Positions 9,659 through 19,660 of a DNA stretch of 64,000 bases are shown one piece after another. The notes under the pieces are model-generated. The model was not told the origin of the DNA and did not search any database. It saw nothing but the letters and a program-made list of their open reading frames with translations. The first letter of the stretch is position 1; every line of letters begins with the position of its first letter. A program made the translations under genes and the position numbers. The stretch comes from Ustilago trichophora (Eukaryota > Basidiomycota > Ustilaginomycetes > Ustilaginales > Ustilaginaceae): assembly GCA_900323505.1 (NCBI GenBank), contig OOIN01000008.1, positions 992,001 to 1,056,000 of the forward strand, given 5' to 3'.

Positions 9659-11175
9659 GAGTTGACGGTCGTCGGTTCAAAGCGGCAAACAATCAATGCA
9701 GTGATTGCGACCTTTTGGATGCGATGTGAATCTTGCGTGCTGTGTGAAGCGATGCCGATCCTCATGGCAATTGTGCTGTCTGACGTTGAATCTCGCCAGG
9801 TTGTGCACTGGTCTTGCATCGCTGACGCTGCTCTCACAATCGTATCAAATAGGAAAGTGCCGGCCCTGGACCACCGAGCCAGCCAGATTGGCTCCTACCT
9901 AGGTACTACCCATAGAGCGACCCCCGACTGCATGACTTCTTAGAAGGCGGCTCCTTGCCAGAGCCAACCAGAGTGTCCCCCAGGTAAAACCAGCTAAGAT
10001 GGCTTTGTGGATGACTTTTTCCTTCTTGAATTTTTACGATCTGAGTGCTGCATCGTCAATCCAGCCTCTTCGGAAGGCCTGGTCTGCAGCTCTAAAAACG
10101 CAACTTGGCTGTCGTCGCTTGACATAGCTATCCGGAAGGAAGCTTGCAATCTTGCAGAGCTTACAGTATTTCATGTATATTGTTTTGTCAGGACTCTCTC
10201 GTTCGAGCATGTGGATTTTGGTGCAGTGAAATGTAGATTGAGGCTGAAGTGAGAGTGAGCCCGATGAAAAGAGTGAGTGCTATTGAGACATGGAGGGATG
10301 GAGAGATGCAGAGAAGGAAAGATGGGGGGGGGGGGGGGGGGTTGGTTGCGCTGATCTGCGTTTGTTGGTGTAGCTTCAGGGTTTGATCCTGCTCACTTCG
10401 TCTTGACGTGCTAGACTATTCTTCAACCGGGTCAGCTTTCATGACGCAGTTCAAGGGCACACACGTCGTGCCTTCTCAGCATTTTTTACCTTTAACGCAG
10501 ACGCGCCTGACAACTGGGTAAAATCTCGATGTGTCAGACATCAGGCCAAGACAGAGAGATTTGTGAATGAGGTGAATTAAAGAAATGACAATGGAGTAAA
10601 ATACAGAGAACAAGAAACGACAACGAGGCAACAACAAGTCCGTGCGAGGTAAGCTACAATGCAGTGACGTGCAGGTATGCTACATGGGAAATCGATCGTG
10701 TGCAGCATATGTAAAGGGACGAGCTAAGGTCGATGGTCGACATAACGCGATACTGGAGCGTGCCCAGATAAAAGGAATGACAAAAAAGGGATTAAGCGAA
10801 GTAGAGTAAGACGAAAGCGAAAAGTGGTACAAAGGAGGGAGCTGTCGGGCGAAGGAGGTAAGAAGTGTGTTGTGGTGGGTATGGTGTGATGATAAGGGGG
10901 TCGATGGAGGCAAGTCGAGTACGTTTGCCAATTTTGCGCTCCAAGTAGCGCGTTGCGGTGACAAAAGAGGAGAAAACCCGGGAACGAAACAAAAGAAAGT
11001 TGGAGCTAATAATGGCTGATGCGATGCGAGTATGTCGATACGAGCCCAAGTTAAGAAATAAAGCCGAGTCGGGAAGCCGGTGCCGAAATCCAAGACGGAG
11101 CAGAAAGAGGAGAAATCGGGGAGCTTTGACGCGTGTCGACGATGCGTGTCCACCAGTGCCAGTGGCGGGGGAGAT
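9659..11175. other. convergent intergenic region, no gene seen
   Basis: This lies between the stop codons of TSC2 and the minus-strand gene at 11176. Short open frames occur but none has composition or motifs of a real gene. The stretch 9877-9960 holds several short GAGCC/GGCTC inverted pairs, and an 18-base G run lies at 10324-10341. Confidence 0.5.
10324..10341. repeat. 18-nt poly-G run
   Basis: An uninterrupted G homopolymer in the TSC2 3' intergenic region. Such runs are prone to length errors. Confidence 0.9.
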
Positions 11176-12456
11176 TTAGAACCAGAACATGATCTTCCTG
11201 GAACGCGAGCCCTGCTTGACCATGGCTCGAAGTTCGGCCTCCACCTCGTCTTGATCTTCATCCTCATCGATGATGTGTTTGAAGAATTGGGTGATGATCT
11301 CGGGGCTCTCCTTGGTGTCACCGTTCCTCCTGCGCTCGCCCTGACCCTGTTGCTGCTGGTGCTGGATGCTGGGCCCGGCGACCTGACTCTGAGCCTCTAC
11401 CTCAGCACCAAGAGAGTTGAGCCCGCCAGTGACCGAAGGGAAGACGTTGTAGAGCGGGCTCCTGGTCTCGAAGCGAGGCTTGATCTTCATAGCCCTCCAG
11501 GGGGCCATAGCGGCGGCCTGCTCGCGAGGATCGACAAAGGTGCGACGAGGGTAGATGTTGGTGACGTAGCAGAAGCAGTAGCTTCCGGTGCAGGGGCAGT
11601 AAGGTGGGGGCCTGATGTCGGAACGAGCAAAGCGAGGGGTGTGGAGCAGGATAGGGTCGGCCATGTGAAGCGAAGGAGTCCACTCGTGTCGTGGGTAACC
11701 GATGGCTCGCGGGCCGCGACCGCGCAGGCGAAGGATCTCGTTGGCGTAGTCCGTGTCGATGATGACGATGGGTGGGACGACGGTGGTGGCGGTGGTAGTG
11801 GTGGTAGTGGTGGTAGCGGTGACGGTAGTAGTGTCACGAGATTTGCCTTTGCCTTTGCCCTTACCGCTGTCAGAGGCCTTGGCAGCAGTAGCATTAGCAG
11901 CGGCCCGAGCAGCGAGCAGCACGTCAAACGAGACGAACTCGGACTCGCTGTCGTCAAGCGTGACCGAATCTTCCTTCTTGCTGAAAGGGTTGATGCGATC
12001 CACAACCGCCATCAGACTAGCAAAGAAAGCGCAGCGAGCGCGAGCAAACCCGCCTCCTACCTTGGCCTCGGGCTCCATCACCTCGTCTTCTCCACCACCG
12101 AGCACCGACTCGGAGACGAAAGGGTAGAGCGAGTCGAGCGTCGACTGCGACTCGAAAAAGGCTTGAGGAACCTGGTGCATCACCTCGAGGCGACCACCAC
12201 GGACGCCGTCGAGGATGGCCTGGAGCGAGGCGCGCGTGTCGAGGCTGTCGAGCGAGTCATAGCTCCACTGGCTCTCGATGGTGTTGGCGCGAGGACGGAG
12301 GAAGTTGAAGCGGCCCAGTGCGCTGGTGCTGCTCTGTTGGGGTAAGGAGGCGAGGCTGGGTTCGACGGTGAGGAAAGGGATGGAGGAAGGGGTGGGAGGA
12401 GGGGGAGGAGGAGGGACGGAGGACTGGTTGGTAGCCTGCTTCTGGAAAGGCTTCAT
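11176..12456 (-). CDS. unrecognised protein with proline tract and short Cys cluster
   Basis: A 426-codon open frame with an ATG start. I do not recognise a family. The N terminus has a polyproline run near residues 16-22. Residues about 100-170 contain a few hydrophobic patches but no clear membrane segment. A Thr-rich low-complexity run lies near residues 207-225. Residues about 277-310 hold a compact cluster (PPPYCPCTGSYCFCYVTNIYP) that could be a metal-binding or disulphide-rich patch, and the most ordered-looking part follows it (RRTFVDPREQ ... KIKPRFETRSPLYNVFP). The C terminus is acidic, then basic, ending KIMFWF. Codon use resembles the neighbouring genes. It is convergent with TSC2 and upstream of PET117 in the same orientation. 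It could be a smut-restricted protein; the function is unknown. Confidence 0.7.
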   Translation of the reverse strand: MKPFQKQATNQSSVPPPPPPPTPSSIPFLTVEPSLASLPQQSSTSALGRFNFLRPRANTIESQWSYDSLDSLDTRASLQAILDGVRGGRLEVMHQVPQAFFESQSTLDSLYPFVSESVLGGGEDEVMEPEAKVGGGFARARCAFFASLMAVVDRINPFSKKEDSVTLDDSESEFVSFDVLLAARAAANATAAKASDSGKGKGKGKSRDTTTVTATTTTTTTTATTVVPPIVIIDTDYANEILRLRGRGPRAIGYPRHEWTPSLHMADPILLHTPRFARSDIRPPPYCPCTGSYCFCYVTNIYPRRTFVDPREQAAAMAPWRAMKIKPRFETRSPLYNVFPSVTGGLNSLGAEVEAQSQVAGPSIQHQQQQGQGERRRNGDTKESPEIITQFFKHIIDEDEDQDEVEAELRAMVKQGSRSRKIMFWF

Positions 12457-12702
12457 GTTGGACGAGAGCGGATAAACGAGTAAAGGTTGGAATAAGGGGG
12501 TAAGGATAGAATGGTAATATAGCTAGTAAGGAGCTATGTATGTGCGTGTGTGCAGATAAATGGGAAGAGGGGAGTGTGGATAGAGTGATGCCGAGAAAGA
12601 AGAGGACGCATGAATGAGAAAGCCTGGGTATATGTAGTCGAATTGCATCTATGTGAGCGGATCCAAGAAGAGAGCGGTGGTGTACAGGGTAGGGATACAA
12701 AG

Positions 12703-12735
12703 CAGCACAGTACAGCACAGTACAGCACAGTACAG
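12703..12735. repeat. tandem CAGCACAGTA repeat
   Basis: About three copies of a 10-bp unit just beyond the PET117 stop codon, in its 3' flank. The 286-bp gap between the two minus-strand genes holds nothing else recognisable. Confidence 0.85.
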
Positions 12736-12742
12736 GGCAGCA

Positions 12743-13027
12743 TCATGAAGGGAAAGAGCCAGACGAGGCTGAAGAGGAGGATGCTGCCGTTGCTGCTGAT
12801 CCAGCGCCTGCGGTAGGTTGCATCTTTTGGTAAGCGGCCTCTTTCTCCTGGTTGATTTGGAGATCCAGCAGACGTTTGCGTTTCTTCTCCTCCTGACGCG
12901 CCTCATCGCGCTCCACGCCTCGGTACATGACTTCGCGTTCCCTCTCCTGCATATAGTGGACGCCCCAGACGGTGAGACCCGAGACGAGGACCGAGGCGGC
13001 TAGCGTGAGTTTGGCTGGTCGAGACAT
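12743..13027 (-). CDS. PET117: PET117, cytochrome c oxidase assembly factor
   Basis: A 94-residue protein from the ATG at 13027. The open frame extends 44 codons further upstream, but that part is Pro/Ser/Thr-rich without conservation features, whereas the family begins with the MSRPAKLTL-type N terminus. Residues about 5-24 form one hydrophobic segment (LTLAASVLVSGLTVWGVHY) followed by a basic/acidic helix (QEREREVMYRGVERDEARQ ... RKRLLDLQINQEKEAAYQK). This layout, one N-terminal membrane helix then a charged helix of about 40 residues, is that of Pet117. The family acts in the mitochondrial inner membrane or matrix in complex IV assembly with the heme A synthase Cox15. The Ala/Ser-rich tail (last 25 residues) is longer than in yeast. 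If the upstream ATG at 13159 were used, the extension might serve as a presequence. Confidence 0.88.
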   Translation of the reverse strand: MSRPAKLTLAASVLVSGLTVWGVHYMQEREREVMYRGVERDEARQEEKKRKRLLDLQINQEKEAAYQKMQPTAGAGSAATAASSSSASSGSFPS

Positions 13028-14019
13028 GGCCGGATTCGCATGAATCTGTCGATTCTGTCGAGTAGTGCTTGTTCGCTGGGTAAAGAAAAACTCCGTGCTG
13101 GGCAAAAGTGCCTTGGAGGAGCGTCGAGGAGGAGGAGGAGGAGGTTTGGTTGAGATCAAATCCGAGCCAATGAATCAGAACGAGAAAGTCAGAGAATAGC
13201 TCTGCTAAGCAATTGCGGTCAAGGGGGTGTACCTGGAAGACCGCCGTGTGAAAGGCACGATGAAAAGCAGGAGGACAAAGGTTCGGGGTGGCTTGATGGA
13301 GGAGGACGAGCGAGTGGTGGCACCTGCAGCTTCTTGTCTTTGGCGTTCTTGGGTGCCGTGGGATTGGAGCGCAGCGTAAGGGTGGTGTGACAGGCAGGCG
13401 GTATGCAGTTGGTTTGTGAGAGTCAAGTGTAGGTTCAGAGCGGAGTGCAGATAACAGATATAGAAAACGGAAAGCAAGTGGGAGTTGGGGGGTCGAGTTT
13501 GTAGTTGATGATGAGAAGAAGTTGGTAAACTTCGGAAGTCGGCATTACAAATTTGGTCGATCACGTAGAATCTGAATTTTATTTCAACTGCAGACAGCGA
13601 CATTGCGAATCTTTTAACCGAGATGCATCTTTTTCAGCAGCAGACCGCTTTGGAGAATTTCGCGTAAAGTGGAGTGCGCTTAGGTCCCGTGCGAGGCGCG
13701 CTTAGCAGTGCACTGCATGAATTACACAGGTTGAACTTGGAAATCCATCGCAAAAGCTGGGTAGCATTCATCCTTATTACCACCACAACATCGCCTCCTC
13801 TACTGTGCTCGAACAGCAAACCACATACAAACGCACGCAATTACGAGCATCAACGTAATTATCTCGGACTGCCAACACCATTCACAAATCTAGACTAGGA
13901 TCGGCAGCAAAAGTATCACATCGAGCGCGGTATTCTGGGTCATCCCCTGCCCTGTTATTCAAGCAAACCACATATACCCACAGCGGCACAGCAGCAGTAG
14001 CAGCAGCAGCAGCATCGCA
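13028..14019. other. divergent intergenic region between PET117 and LSM6
   Basis: No complete gene is supported. On the minus strand around 13325-13375 a short stretch reads SNPTAPKNAKDKKLQ and is followed by a GT, so a small spliced exon is conceivable, but I could not complete a gene model. A CAG-rich microsatellite (13989-14014) directly precedes the LSM6 start. Confidence 0.4.
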
Positions 14020-14600
14020 ATGTCTTCAGCACAGCCGAAATCAGGTAGCCCTAACGACTTCCTCAAAGGAGTGATTGGAAAGAATGTCAATGTTCGTCTG
14101 AATTCCGGCATCGACTACCGTGGCGTCCTCTCCTGTCTCGATGGATACATGAACATTGCCCTCGAGCAAACGGTCGAGTACGTGGATGGTATCAAAAAGA
14201 ACTCGTACGGCGATGCTTTCATCCGAGGCAACAACGGTAAGCACAGAAGCTTCCTCCCAGGCTCTTCAACGAGAGTTTCGCGATGAGACTGTATGCTGAT
14301 GACCCATTTTTCTGCTCAATCTGAATGCGGCACGCGCTTCTTTCCCCCCCTTTCTCTTTCCTTCCCTTCTGCTGGCACAATCAATTCCGGACTCGACCTC
14401 GTGCAACTATGCAAACTTGTCCGACATCAACCCCTGAACGGACTCCCAAATCGCTATGCATAACGCTGAAACCCTTGCCACCTCGCCAACGATTACCGAC
14501 CTGTGTATCTCCTGTCCTCTGACTCGACGGCCACATCTTCCAACTGCATACCACCACCATCGGGATCGCAGTAATGTACATCACCGCTCTCGAAAAGTAG
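14020..14600 (+). CDS. LSM6: LSm6, U6 snRNA/mRNA-decay Sm-like ring subunit
   Basis: Two exons: 14020-14236 and 14572-14600, with a GTAAGC...CAG intron of 335 nt splitting a Val codon. The product has 81 residues. Sm motif 1 is at residues about 15-47 (FLKGVIGKNVNVRLNSGIDY) with the usual RGVLSCLDGYMNIAL, and Sm motif 2 ends in DAFIRGNNVMYITALEK. Length and both motifs match Lsm6. The family forms part of the nuclear Lsm2-8 ring that binds the U6 snRNA 3' end and the cytoplasmic Lsm1-7 ring that activates decapping. The last exon encodes only the final nine residues. That exon and the following 3' flank are duplicated in diverged form at about 15835-15950. Confidence 0.95.
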
Positions 14601-14645
14601 ATGGCAGCATCGGTTTTATTCTGCAATGGACTTTCTGAATTCACA
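14545..14645. repeat. LSM6 3' end, source copy of a diverged duplication
   Basis: The end of the LSM6 intron, the last exon and about 45 bp of 3' flank. Aligned by eye from the splice acceptor it matches 15871-15950 at roughly three of four positions, including the exact 13-mer ATGGCAGCATCGG and the shared ACTTTCT further on. Confidence 0.75.
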
Positions 14646-15591
14646 CAAAGCAAGCACAGCAGCAGCATACGTTTGATTCAGACACATCGAAATTCGCGTT
14701 CGTGTCTTTCAATGACGCAAAGGCCAGACACGACCTGACCGCGTTGTTGCCGACGCATCTCTCGAAGGCAAGGCGCGTACGTCCATCAGCTCGTTGACAC
14801 AGCTCAGCCTGGACAAAGAGCATAGCTGCCGCCAGGCAGATTCGGTCCTTTGAACTAGAAGACATTAGAGTTTCGGGCGACCGGTAGGCAGGCAGAGAGT
14901 CGAACAGTCACGCGCGCGGCTCAGGCTCACTCCGAGGCCCCAGCTCACCGCCCACTTTACCACTATACCATCTCTCAGGCTTATGAGAGTACTGAGGCCG
15001 CCAGCAACCGTGATCCCTGCAACTTTGAGTTCCGAAGAAAGAATGGGCTGCGTCGGTAGAGCCGTGTCAAGCAACACAGCTGGAAGCAGCTATTAGGAGG
15101 ATTTGAACTCAACATGCTAGCAGGCTGGATGGCCTATACACAGGCCGAGATAACGCTGCTTTACGACCCAGTAGGGTTAGAGCAGCGCCACCGACACAGG
15201 AACGACTCGTCAACGGTGCGTTAAAGTTGCGTCGTTGACACCGTACGAACCCAACTTTCGATGTGAGAGTTGGCTAGCCGTGTCCGCCGACCTCGTATCG
15301 AAAGTCGGGTAGAAGCCGAGGTCGCACAAGACTCTGTGTATAGAATCTCATACTCGAAGTTTTGGCTCGAGGTATGTCTCCTAAGTCAGAGAGCATGAAT
15401 TTTTCTAGTCGCATGTTACATTTCGGATAACGCTTTCCACACTCGCCACCGAAGCAAATTTCAGTCATTATAAAGTGCAACTGCATAACCCCACCATCGT
15501 TGCTCAGCATACCAAGACCCAAAGCAAATCAAACGCACGATCAGTAGACCCGCGTTGGTATCACAGTCGCTGAACGACTCACAGCGTGTCG
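14601..15591. other. intergenic region after LSM6
   Basis: Apart from a doubtful 74-codon minus-strand frame (14641-14865) no gene is supported. Around 14897-14970 the minus strand has sequences resembling pol III A and B boxes, but I could not fold a tRNA from them. Confidence 0.4.
14641..14865 (-). CDS. doubtful small ORF, 74 codons
   Basis: An ATG-initiated frame convergent with LSM6. It has balanced codon use and a hydrophobic/Ala patch early (CLAAAMLFVQAEL), ending in a Cys run (CCCCACF). No family is recognised and the length is within what chance allows. It is recorded only because the interval is otherwise empty. Confidence 0.15.
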   Translation of the reverse strand: MSSSSKDRICLAAAMLFVQAELCQRADGRTRLAFERCVGNNAVRSCLAFASLKDTNANFDVSESNVCCCCACFV

Positions 15592-15934
15592 ATGGCACAA
15601 AGCCGACCACTTGATCGTTCCAAGATTGTGGTGGCGCCGAAGAAGCAGGTCATACAGAAGGTGAAGAAAGGCGCCTGGAATTACACAGACTTCTACACTT
15701 CGCCAATGCTACTCAGCACAGCCATCGTAGGAATCGCTAGTATCTCTTTGTCGTACTGGCACGAAACCAAAGCTTTTTTCCAAGTCCTACCGCTCTCATG
15801 TATAAGAAATCTGCATGATGGTAAGCGTTCGGATTGCATACCAACTTCCCCCACCATTTGACACGGTCAGGATCGCAGTCACGTACATCACTACTTTCAG
15901 ATACCAATGGCAGCATCGGCTTCATTTCAATTGA
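15592..15934 (+). CDS. small unrecognised gene with LSM6-like 3' end
   Basis: From the ATG at 15592 a basic N terminus (KIVVAPKKQVIQKVKKGAW) precedes one hydrophobic stretch (SPMLLSTAIVGIASISLSYW), so a small membrane protein, perhaps mitochondrial, is possible. Reading straight on gives a stop at 15859-15861. A spliced model, exons 15592-15820 and 15879-15934 with a 58-nt GTAAGC...CAG intron, gives 94 residues and ends TYITTFRYQWQHRLHFN. The splice-site region and second exon match the LSM6 intron end, last exon and 3' flank, and the residues IRxxxVxYIT align with LSM6 across the same junction. Either the gene captured the LSM6 3' end or this is a relic. The model ends 4 bp before the velvet stop codon on the other strand. 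No function is assigned. Confidence 0.4.
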
Positions 15935-15950
15935 CTTTCTAGTTGACACC
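15835..15950. repeat. diverged duplicate of the LSM6 3' end
   Basis: It aligns with 14545-14645: shared GCATACCA...ACCAT and GGATCGCAG before the acceptor, GTACATCAC after it, ATGGCAGCATCGG, and CAAT(T/G)GACTTTCT. The duplicate lacks the LSM6 stop at the equivalent place and overlaps the last codons of the velvet gene on the other strand. Confidence 0.75.
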
Positions 15951-18335
15951 ATATCCCGACGACGATGGCGGATGCTCATCCCTCCTCAAAGGTGGATGAC
16001 GCATTGACAAGCGTTGATCTCTCTCCCATTCCCTCTCACGTTCTGCCAGTTCCGCTTCACTGGGTGGACGACCACCGCGTTGTTGCAAGTATCCCGAGGA
16101 CGGAGGGAGGTATCGCTCCGAAGGTGGAGGAGGAGGATATCCTCGGTCATGCGGTAGAGATGGAGAAGAGGCAGAGGCAGAGAGAGGTGGTAGTAGAGGG
16201 CGTTCGCCTCGAGGGATCATGCTGTGTCCAAAGCGGTCACTGGGAGGTGGAGGTGGGATGTCGCTGGGCCTCAGTTCTTCCCGGGGAGCGTAGTGATCGG
16301 ACATTGATGATGGAGGACGCATGCTAGAGCGCGAGCTGGTAGGAGGCCCTGCTGGGTCAAGATCGTACGAAGTTGGTGGACGGTCACTAGGGTATCCTCT
16401 GCGATGATAGGCATTTTCGTTGACGAATGCTGTCGGTGGAGTGGCGATCCCCCGCATCGCTGGAGGTTGCGGCGAAGACCTGCGTGCTGCGAATTCGCGA
16501 TCGGCAGCGGCATATTCGGATACTCGTCGAGGGCTCGGAGGGCCAGATCGCCACTGACTAGCACCAGGTGGAGGGCCAAAAGCACCTCGACCACCATAAT
16601 CGAGACCACCGGCGCTGGGAGGTTGAGACGGAGGCGAGGGAGGAGCAAGCTGTTCTCGCTGGTCGTAAGGTGCACTATATCTCGGCCCGCGTCTAGAAGC
16701 ATATTCGTCGTAACCCCTGTGCACAGCATCGTGAACAGCGGCAGGAGGGTGGTCTGGCAAGCCTCCACCGTAGGGTCGCGAATGAACGTGCGGTGGGCGT
16801 GAGATGGGTGGAATGGGTGCTGGCGCTGACGCATAGTTTCGGCTGGCGGCCAAGGATGGTTCCGGGTGTCCACGCGCGGGGAGGGACGACGGATGCACAT
16901 GTGGTGACGTTGCTGCTGAACGTGGATATGGAGGCGGATGCAAGGGCCGACCTGGGTCATCACGTGGATGATAGGCTGGTCGACCGTAATCAGCATACTC
17001 TGACGGACCTCTCCCAGATGGTGCCATCATGCCTGGATGTTGAGGTGGCGCAAGACGATCCCGTGGCGGCGGCGGCGGATAGTCGTTTTCGTAGCGACTG
17101 TCGATGTAGTCTCGCGATGGTGGAGGACGCTCTTCTCGAGCATAACGAGCATAGAGACCATGTTCAAAGGCAGGAGGGTCTCTATTGCGAGCCTCGCGCA
17201 TTCGCATGGCCTCGTCTTCCTCCCAGGCGGCCGCATGACGGCTCGGGGGACCGCTCCTGAGATCATGAGGTCCTGCAGCTGCTCCGGCCATCAACGGTTT
17301 CCGATCGTACTCTGCACGTTCATAACGCGCGTCGAGGGAGCGCGGCATTCTAGTCGTAAGCGGTTGAGGCATGGGAAGTCCCGATGCAGGAAGAATGTCG
17401 GAAGCTCTTGCACGTTTTGGACTGCGTTCGCTAGCAAGCGGAGCATCGCCGTCGGAAGGATCGCTCTCATCCTTGGTGCGTTTAGAACTTCTGCGTCGAG
17501 ATCGAGGATGCTTGCGAACGCGCACTTTGAGACCTTGCTCGGCAAACGATTTGGAAAGCTTGGTCGACTCCTCCATTCCCGGGAAACGTTTGGCTGTGTA
17601 GACATGGAAGGGGTCGGAATAGATCGATTTGCAATGGTGGACCGAGTGACCGATGGTCTCAAAGAGACAAAGCTTGAGACGGTAGCGGCCTTCGACGCGG
17701 ATGCTCAAGTCGGGGAAGACAAAGAAGCCCTGATGCGTGCCATCGATGTCCTTGAGGTGGTAGAGACAGGAGACGCACGATCCGCTCGTATATCGGGTTT
17801 TGCCGTCGTTGAGCAGATGCAGCTCTTCGTCGGTATCGGCGTTGCAGAGCATGGCATACATGAAAAAATAAGGGTTCTCCAGATACCAGGCCTTGTCTTC
17901 CCATCCATCGCCAAGGGCGGTAGAGACGGGCAATCCTCGCCTGACGCCGGGCGTTTTGGGAAGCTTGGGACCGTGTCCTGGCCTTCGCTCGACAGGTGGT
18001 GCGACGGATGCGCTGTCGACCGTATCTGTCTGGCGAATGGGACGATCGTGGGTGATGACACGAAGCTGGACGATGGGAGCGGGGTCGATGGGACGTCGAT
18101 CGGCCTTTTCGCCGACACCGCACATGCGCGACTGCTTGGGTTGTTCGCGGACAGTCAACTGGTACTCGATGTGGTCGCGGTTGGAGGTCATCTGTTGAAC
18201 CGCGACATACTGGTAGGCGACGCTGTTCTCAGGAGCGGCACCTGGGGTTGTGCTGGATCCACTGTCATCGGTTTTGGACATGGCGGTGCTGTGCTGAGGC
18301 GGGATCGAGTTGCCGCGACTATCGATGCGGCTCAT
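15939..18335 (-). CDS. velvet-family transcription regulator (VosA/VelB type)
   Basis: 798 residues from the ATG at 18335. The frame is open further upstream but has no better ATG. The velvet domain spans residues about 35-260. It starts with EYQLTVREQPKQSRMCGVGE, then DRRPIDPAPIVQLRV, an insertion of about 45 residues, and the long conserved block from NPYFFMYAML through GKTRYTSGSCVSCLYHLKD and GFFVFPDLSIRVEGRYRLKL to VYTAKRFPGMEESTKLS. The last block resembles VosA most. A basic cluster (HPRSRRRSSKRTK) right after the domain is a likely nuclear localisation signal. The remaining 500 residues are disordered and rich in Pro, Ser, Arg and Tyr. Velvet proteins bind DNA as homo- or heterodimers and link development, light and secondary metabolism in fungi. 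A WC-2-type light regulator is encoded 26 kb to the right, though linkage may be coincidental. Confidence 0.9.
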   Translation of the reverse strand: MSRIDSRGNSIPPQHSTAMSKTDDSGSSTTPGAAPENSVAYQYVAVQQMTSNRDHIEYQLTVREQPKQSRMCGVGEKADRRPIDPAPIVQLRVITHDRPIRQTDTVDSASVAPPVERRPGHGPKLPKTPGVRRGLPVSTALGDGWEDKAWYLENPYFFMYAMLCNADTDEELHLLNDGKTRYTSGSCVSCLYHLKDIDGTHQGFFVFPDLSIRVEGRYRLKLCLFETIGHSVHHCKSIYSDPFHVYTAKRFPGMEESTKLSKSFAEQGLKVRVRKHPRSRRRSSKRTKDESDPSDGDAPLASERSPKRARASDILPASGLPMPQPLTTRMPRSLDARYERAEYDRKPLMAGAAAGPHDLRSGPPSRHAAAWEEDEAMRMREARNRDPPAFEHGLYARYAREERPPPSRDYIDSRYENDYPPPPPRDRLAPPQHPGMMAPSGRGPSEYADYGRPAYHPRDDPGRPLHPPPYPRSAATSPHVHPSSLPARGHPEPSLAASRNYASAPAPIPPISRPPHVHSRPYGGGLPDHPPAAVHDAVHRGYDEYASRRGPRYSAPYDQREQLAPPSPPSQPPSAGGLDYGGRGAFGPPPGASQWRSGPPSPRRVSEYAAADREFAARRSSPQPPAMRGIATPPTAFVNENAYHRRGYPSDRPPTSYDLDPAGPPTSSRSSMRPPSSMSDHYAPREELRPSDIPPPPPSDRFGHSMIPRGERPLLPPLSASASSPSLPHDRGYPPPPPSERYLPPSSGYLQQRGGRPPSEAELAEREREWERDQRLSMRHPPLRRDEHPPSSSGYGVN

Positions 18336-19660
18336 GTTGACGATCAACGTTTTTGTGCTTCGTCTGCGATGCGATGAAGAGCGTGCCGCGACCTCACGAT
18401 TATGATGGGAAAGATCGTGATGCCTCTGGAAGGGCGTGCAGCGGAGAAGACGAAAGAAAAGACTTTGAGACCGGAGCCGAAATGTAGTTCCTATGTTTGC
18501 ATGCCCGTTCGACCTGGTGTTTGGGTGTGAGCTGTGCCTGGGTTGGCTTTTGGGAGTGATAGAGGCTGAAGGAAGGAGTTGGACGGGTAGATGGCAGGAG
18601 ACCAAAGATGCAGCTACGTGTATGGCAGGGTCTTGTGGAGTGAGATGGTGCTAGTGGGGACGCTGCACGTGTGCGTGTGTTGGTCTGAGCGTCGTCTTGT
18701 TAGGATGTCGGTCCGTGGTCTTCTAGTATGTAGGAAAGCTGGGGCAAGAAGGTGGGGCCGGTGCAATGTGAAACGAAACGAAGGAAAGGCGGATGTTGTT
18801 GATGGTTTGAGATGAGCCGACTTTTCGGAGAAAGCAAAGTATGTAGAAGGGAGTGTGATCGCGTGATGGAAGGAAAAGGGTTAATGGACACGGAAGGAGG
18901 ATGGATGCAAGAAGGGAGGGAGACGAGCGCCGAAATGCAGCGCAGCAGATGCCGAAGAGCGTGCTGAAGTGTAGATGCAAGTGGACGCGTGTTGGTCGAA
19001 CAAAAGGAAGGAAGGAAGGAAGGAAGGAAGGAAGGAGGGAAGGAAAGGTTGGCCAAGGTCGAAGTCGATGCAAGGTTGTCGGGGGTGAGAAGATGAAGAG
19101 CGAAATGATGGATAGGTGGGGGTTGGAAGGGGAAGCGAGGGAGCGAAAAAGCAAAGATGGGGGAGGATGGAAGTTGGAATGAGGGCTGGGTGAAATGCAA
19201 GCCGCCAAAGTGGTGTAAGTAAGTGTCGTACAGTCCCGGAAAGGAGGATGGCGTTGGGGCAAGGTAGAAGGGCTGGAAAGCAAAAGAGAGAGAGAGAGAT
19301 GGAGAAGAGGGTTCCGCAAGAAAGTGGTCTCGACAGTCGGGACGAGAAAGCAAAGAGGGACAAACAAGAAAGACAGCTGTTGTCGGAGGGTCAACCTTGA
19401 AGGCGTCAAAAGAGCGTCGAAAGCGTCAAGATGAGCAGCCCTCTCTCTCACGCACACTCTTTCGCCGTCTCTGTACTTGTACAGTATGTGTATATTGTGT
19501 TGATGGCTAAAATGGGTCTTTGGAAGGAAGTTAGGGCTTTGAAGCGGAAACGGAAGCGGGATCGACAGTTCAAAAGAGAGCGAGCCACACGTAAAACAAG
19601 AGTCTCGCCGAAAAAAGCAAAAGAAAATAAATAAAGAAAAGGCACACACCGAGTGCACTC
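18336..19660. other. upstream region of the velvet gene
   Basis: On the minus strand this is pyrimidine-rich with a GGAA/TTCC microsatellite (19004-19047). The long open frames seen on that strand are Ser/Pro/Phe/Leu-rich products of this composition, without family signatures. It probably contains the 5' leader and promoter of the velvet gene, which suits a regulator with a long leader, but no element can be pinned down. Confidence 0.45.
19004..19047. repeat. GGAA microsatellite
   Basis: About ten copies of GGAA with one interruption (GGAGGGAAGG) near its right end, upstream of the velvet gene. Confidence 0.95.

Noticed and set aside
13205..13603. 132-codon minus-strand gene between PET117 and LSM6
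   Set aside because: No motif and no orderly composition. A short peptide-like stretch inside another frame hinted at a spliced exon but no complete model could be built.
14897..14970. tRNA-like gene on the minus strand
   Set aside because: An A-box-like TGGTATAGTGG (14970-14960) and a B-box-like core (14907-14897) are present, but acceptor and T stems do not pair and no T-run terminator follows.
18723..19658. 311-codon minus-strand open frame upstream of the velvet gene
   Set aside because: Its Ser/Pro/Phe/Leu composition follows directly from the pyrimidine-rich strand and the GGAA/TTCC microsatellite. No family features.
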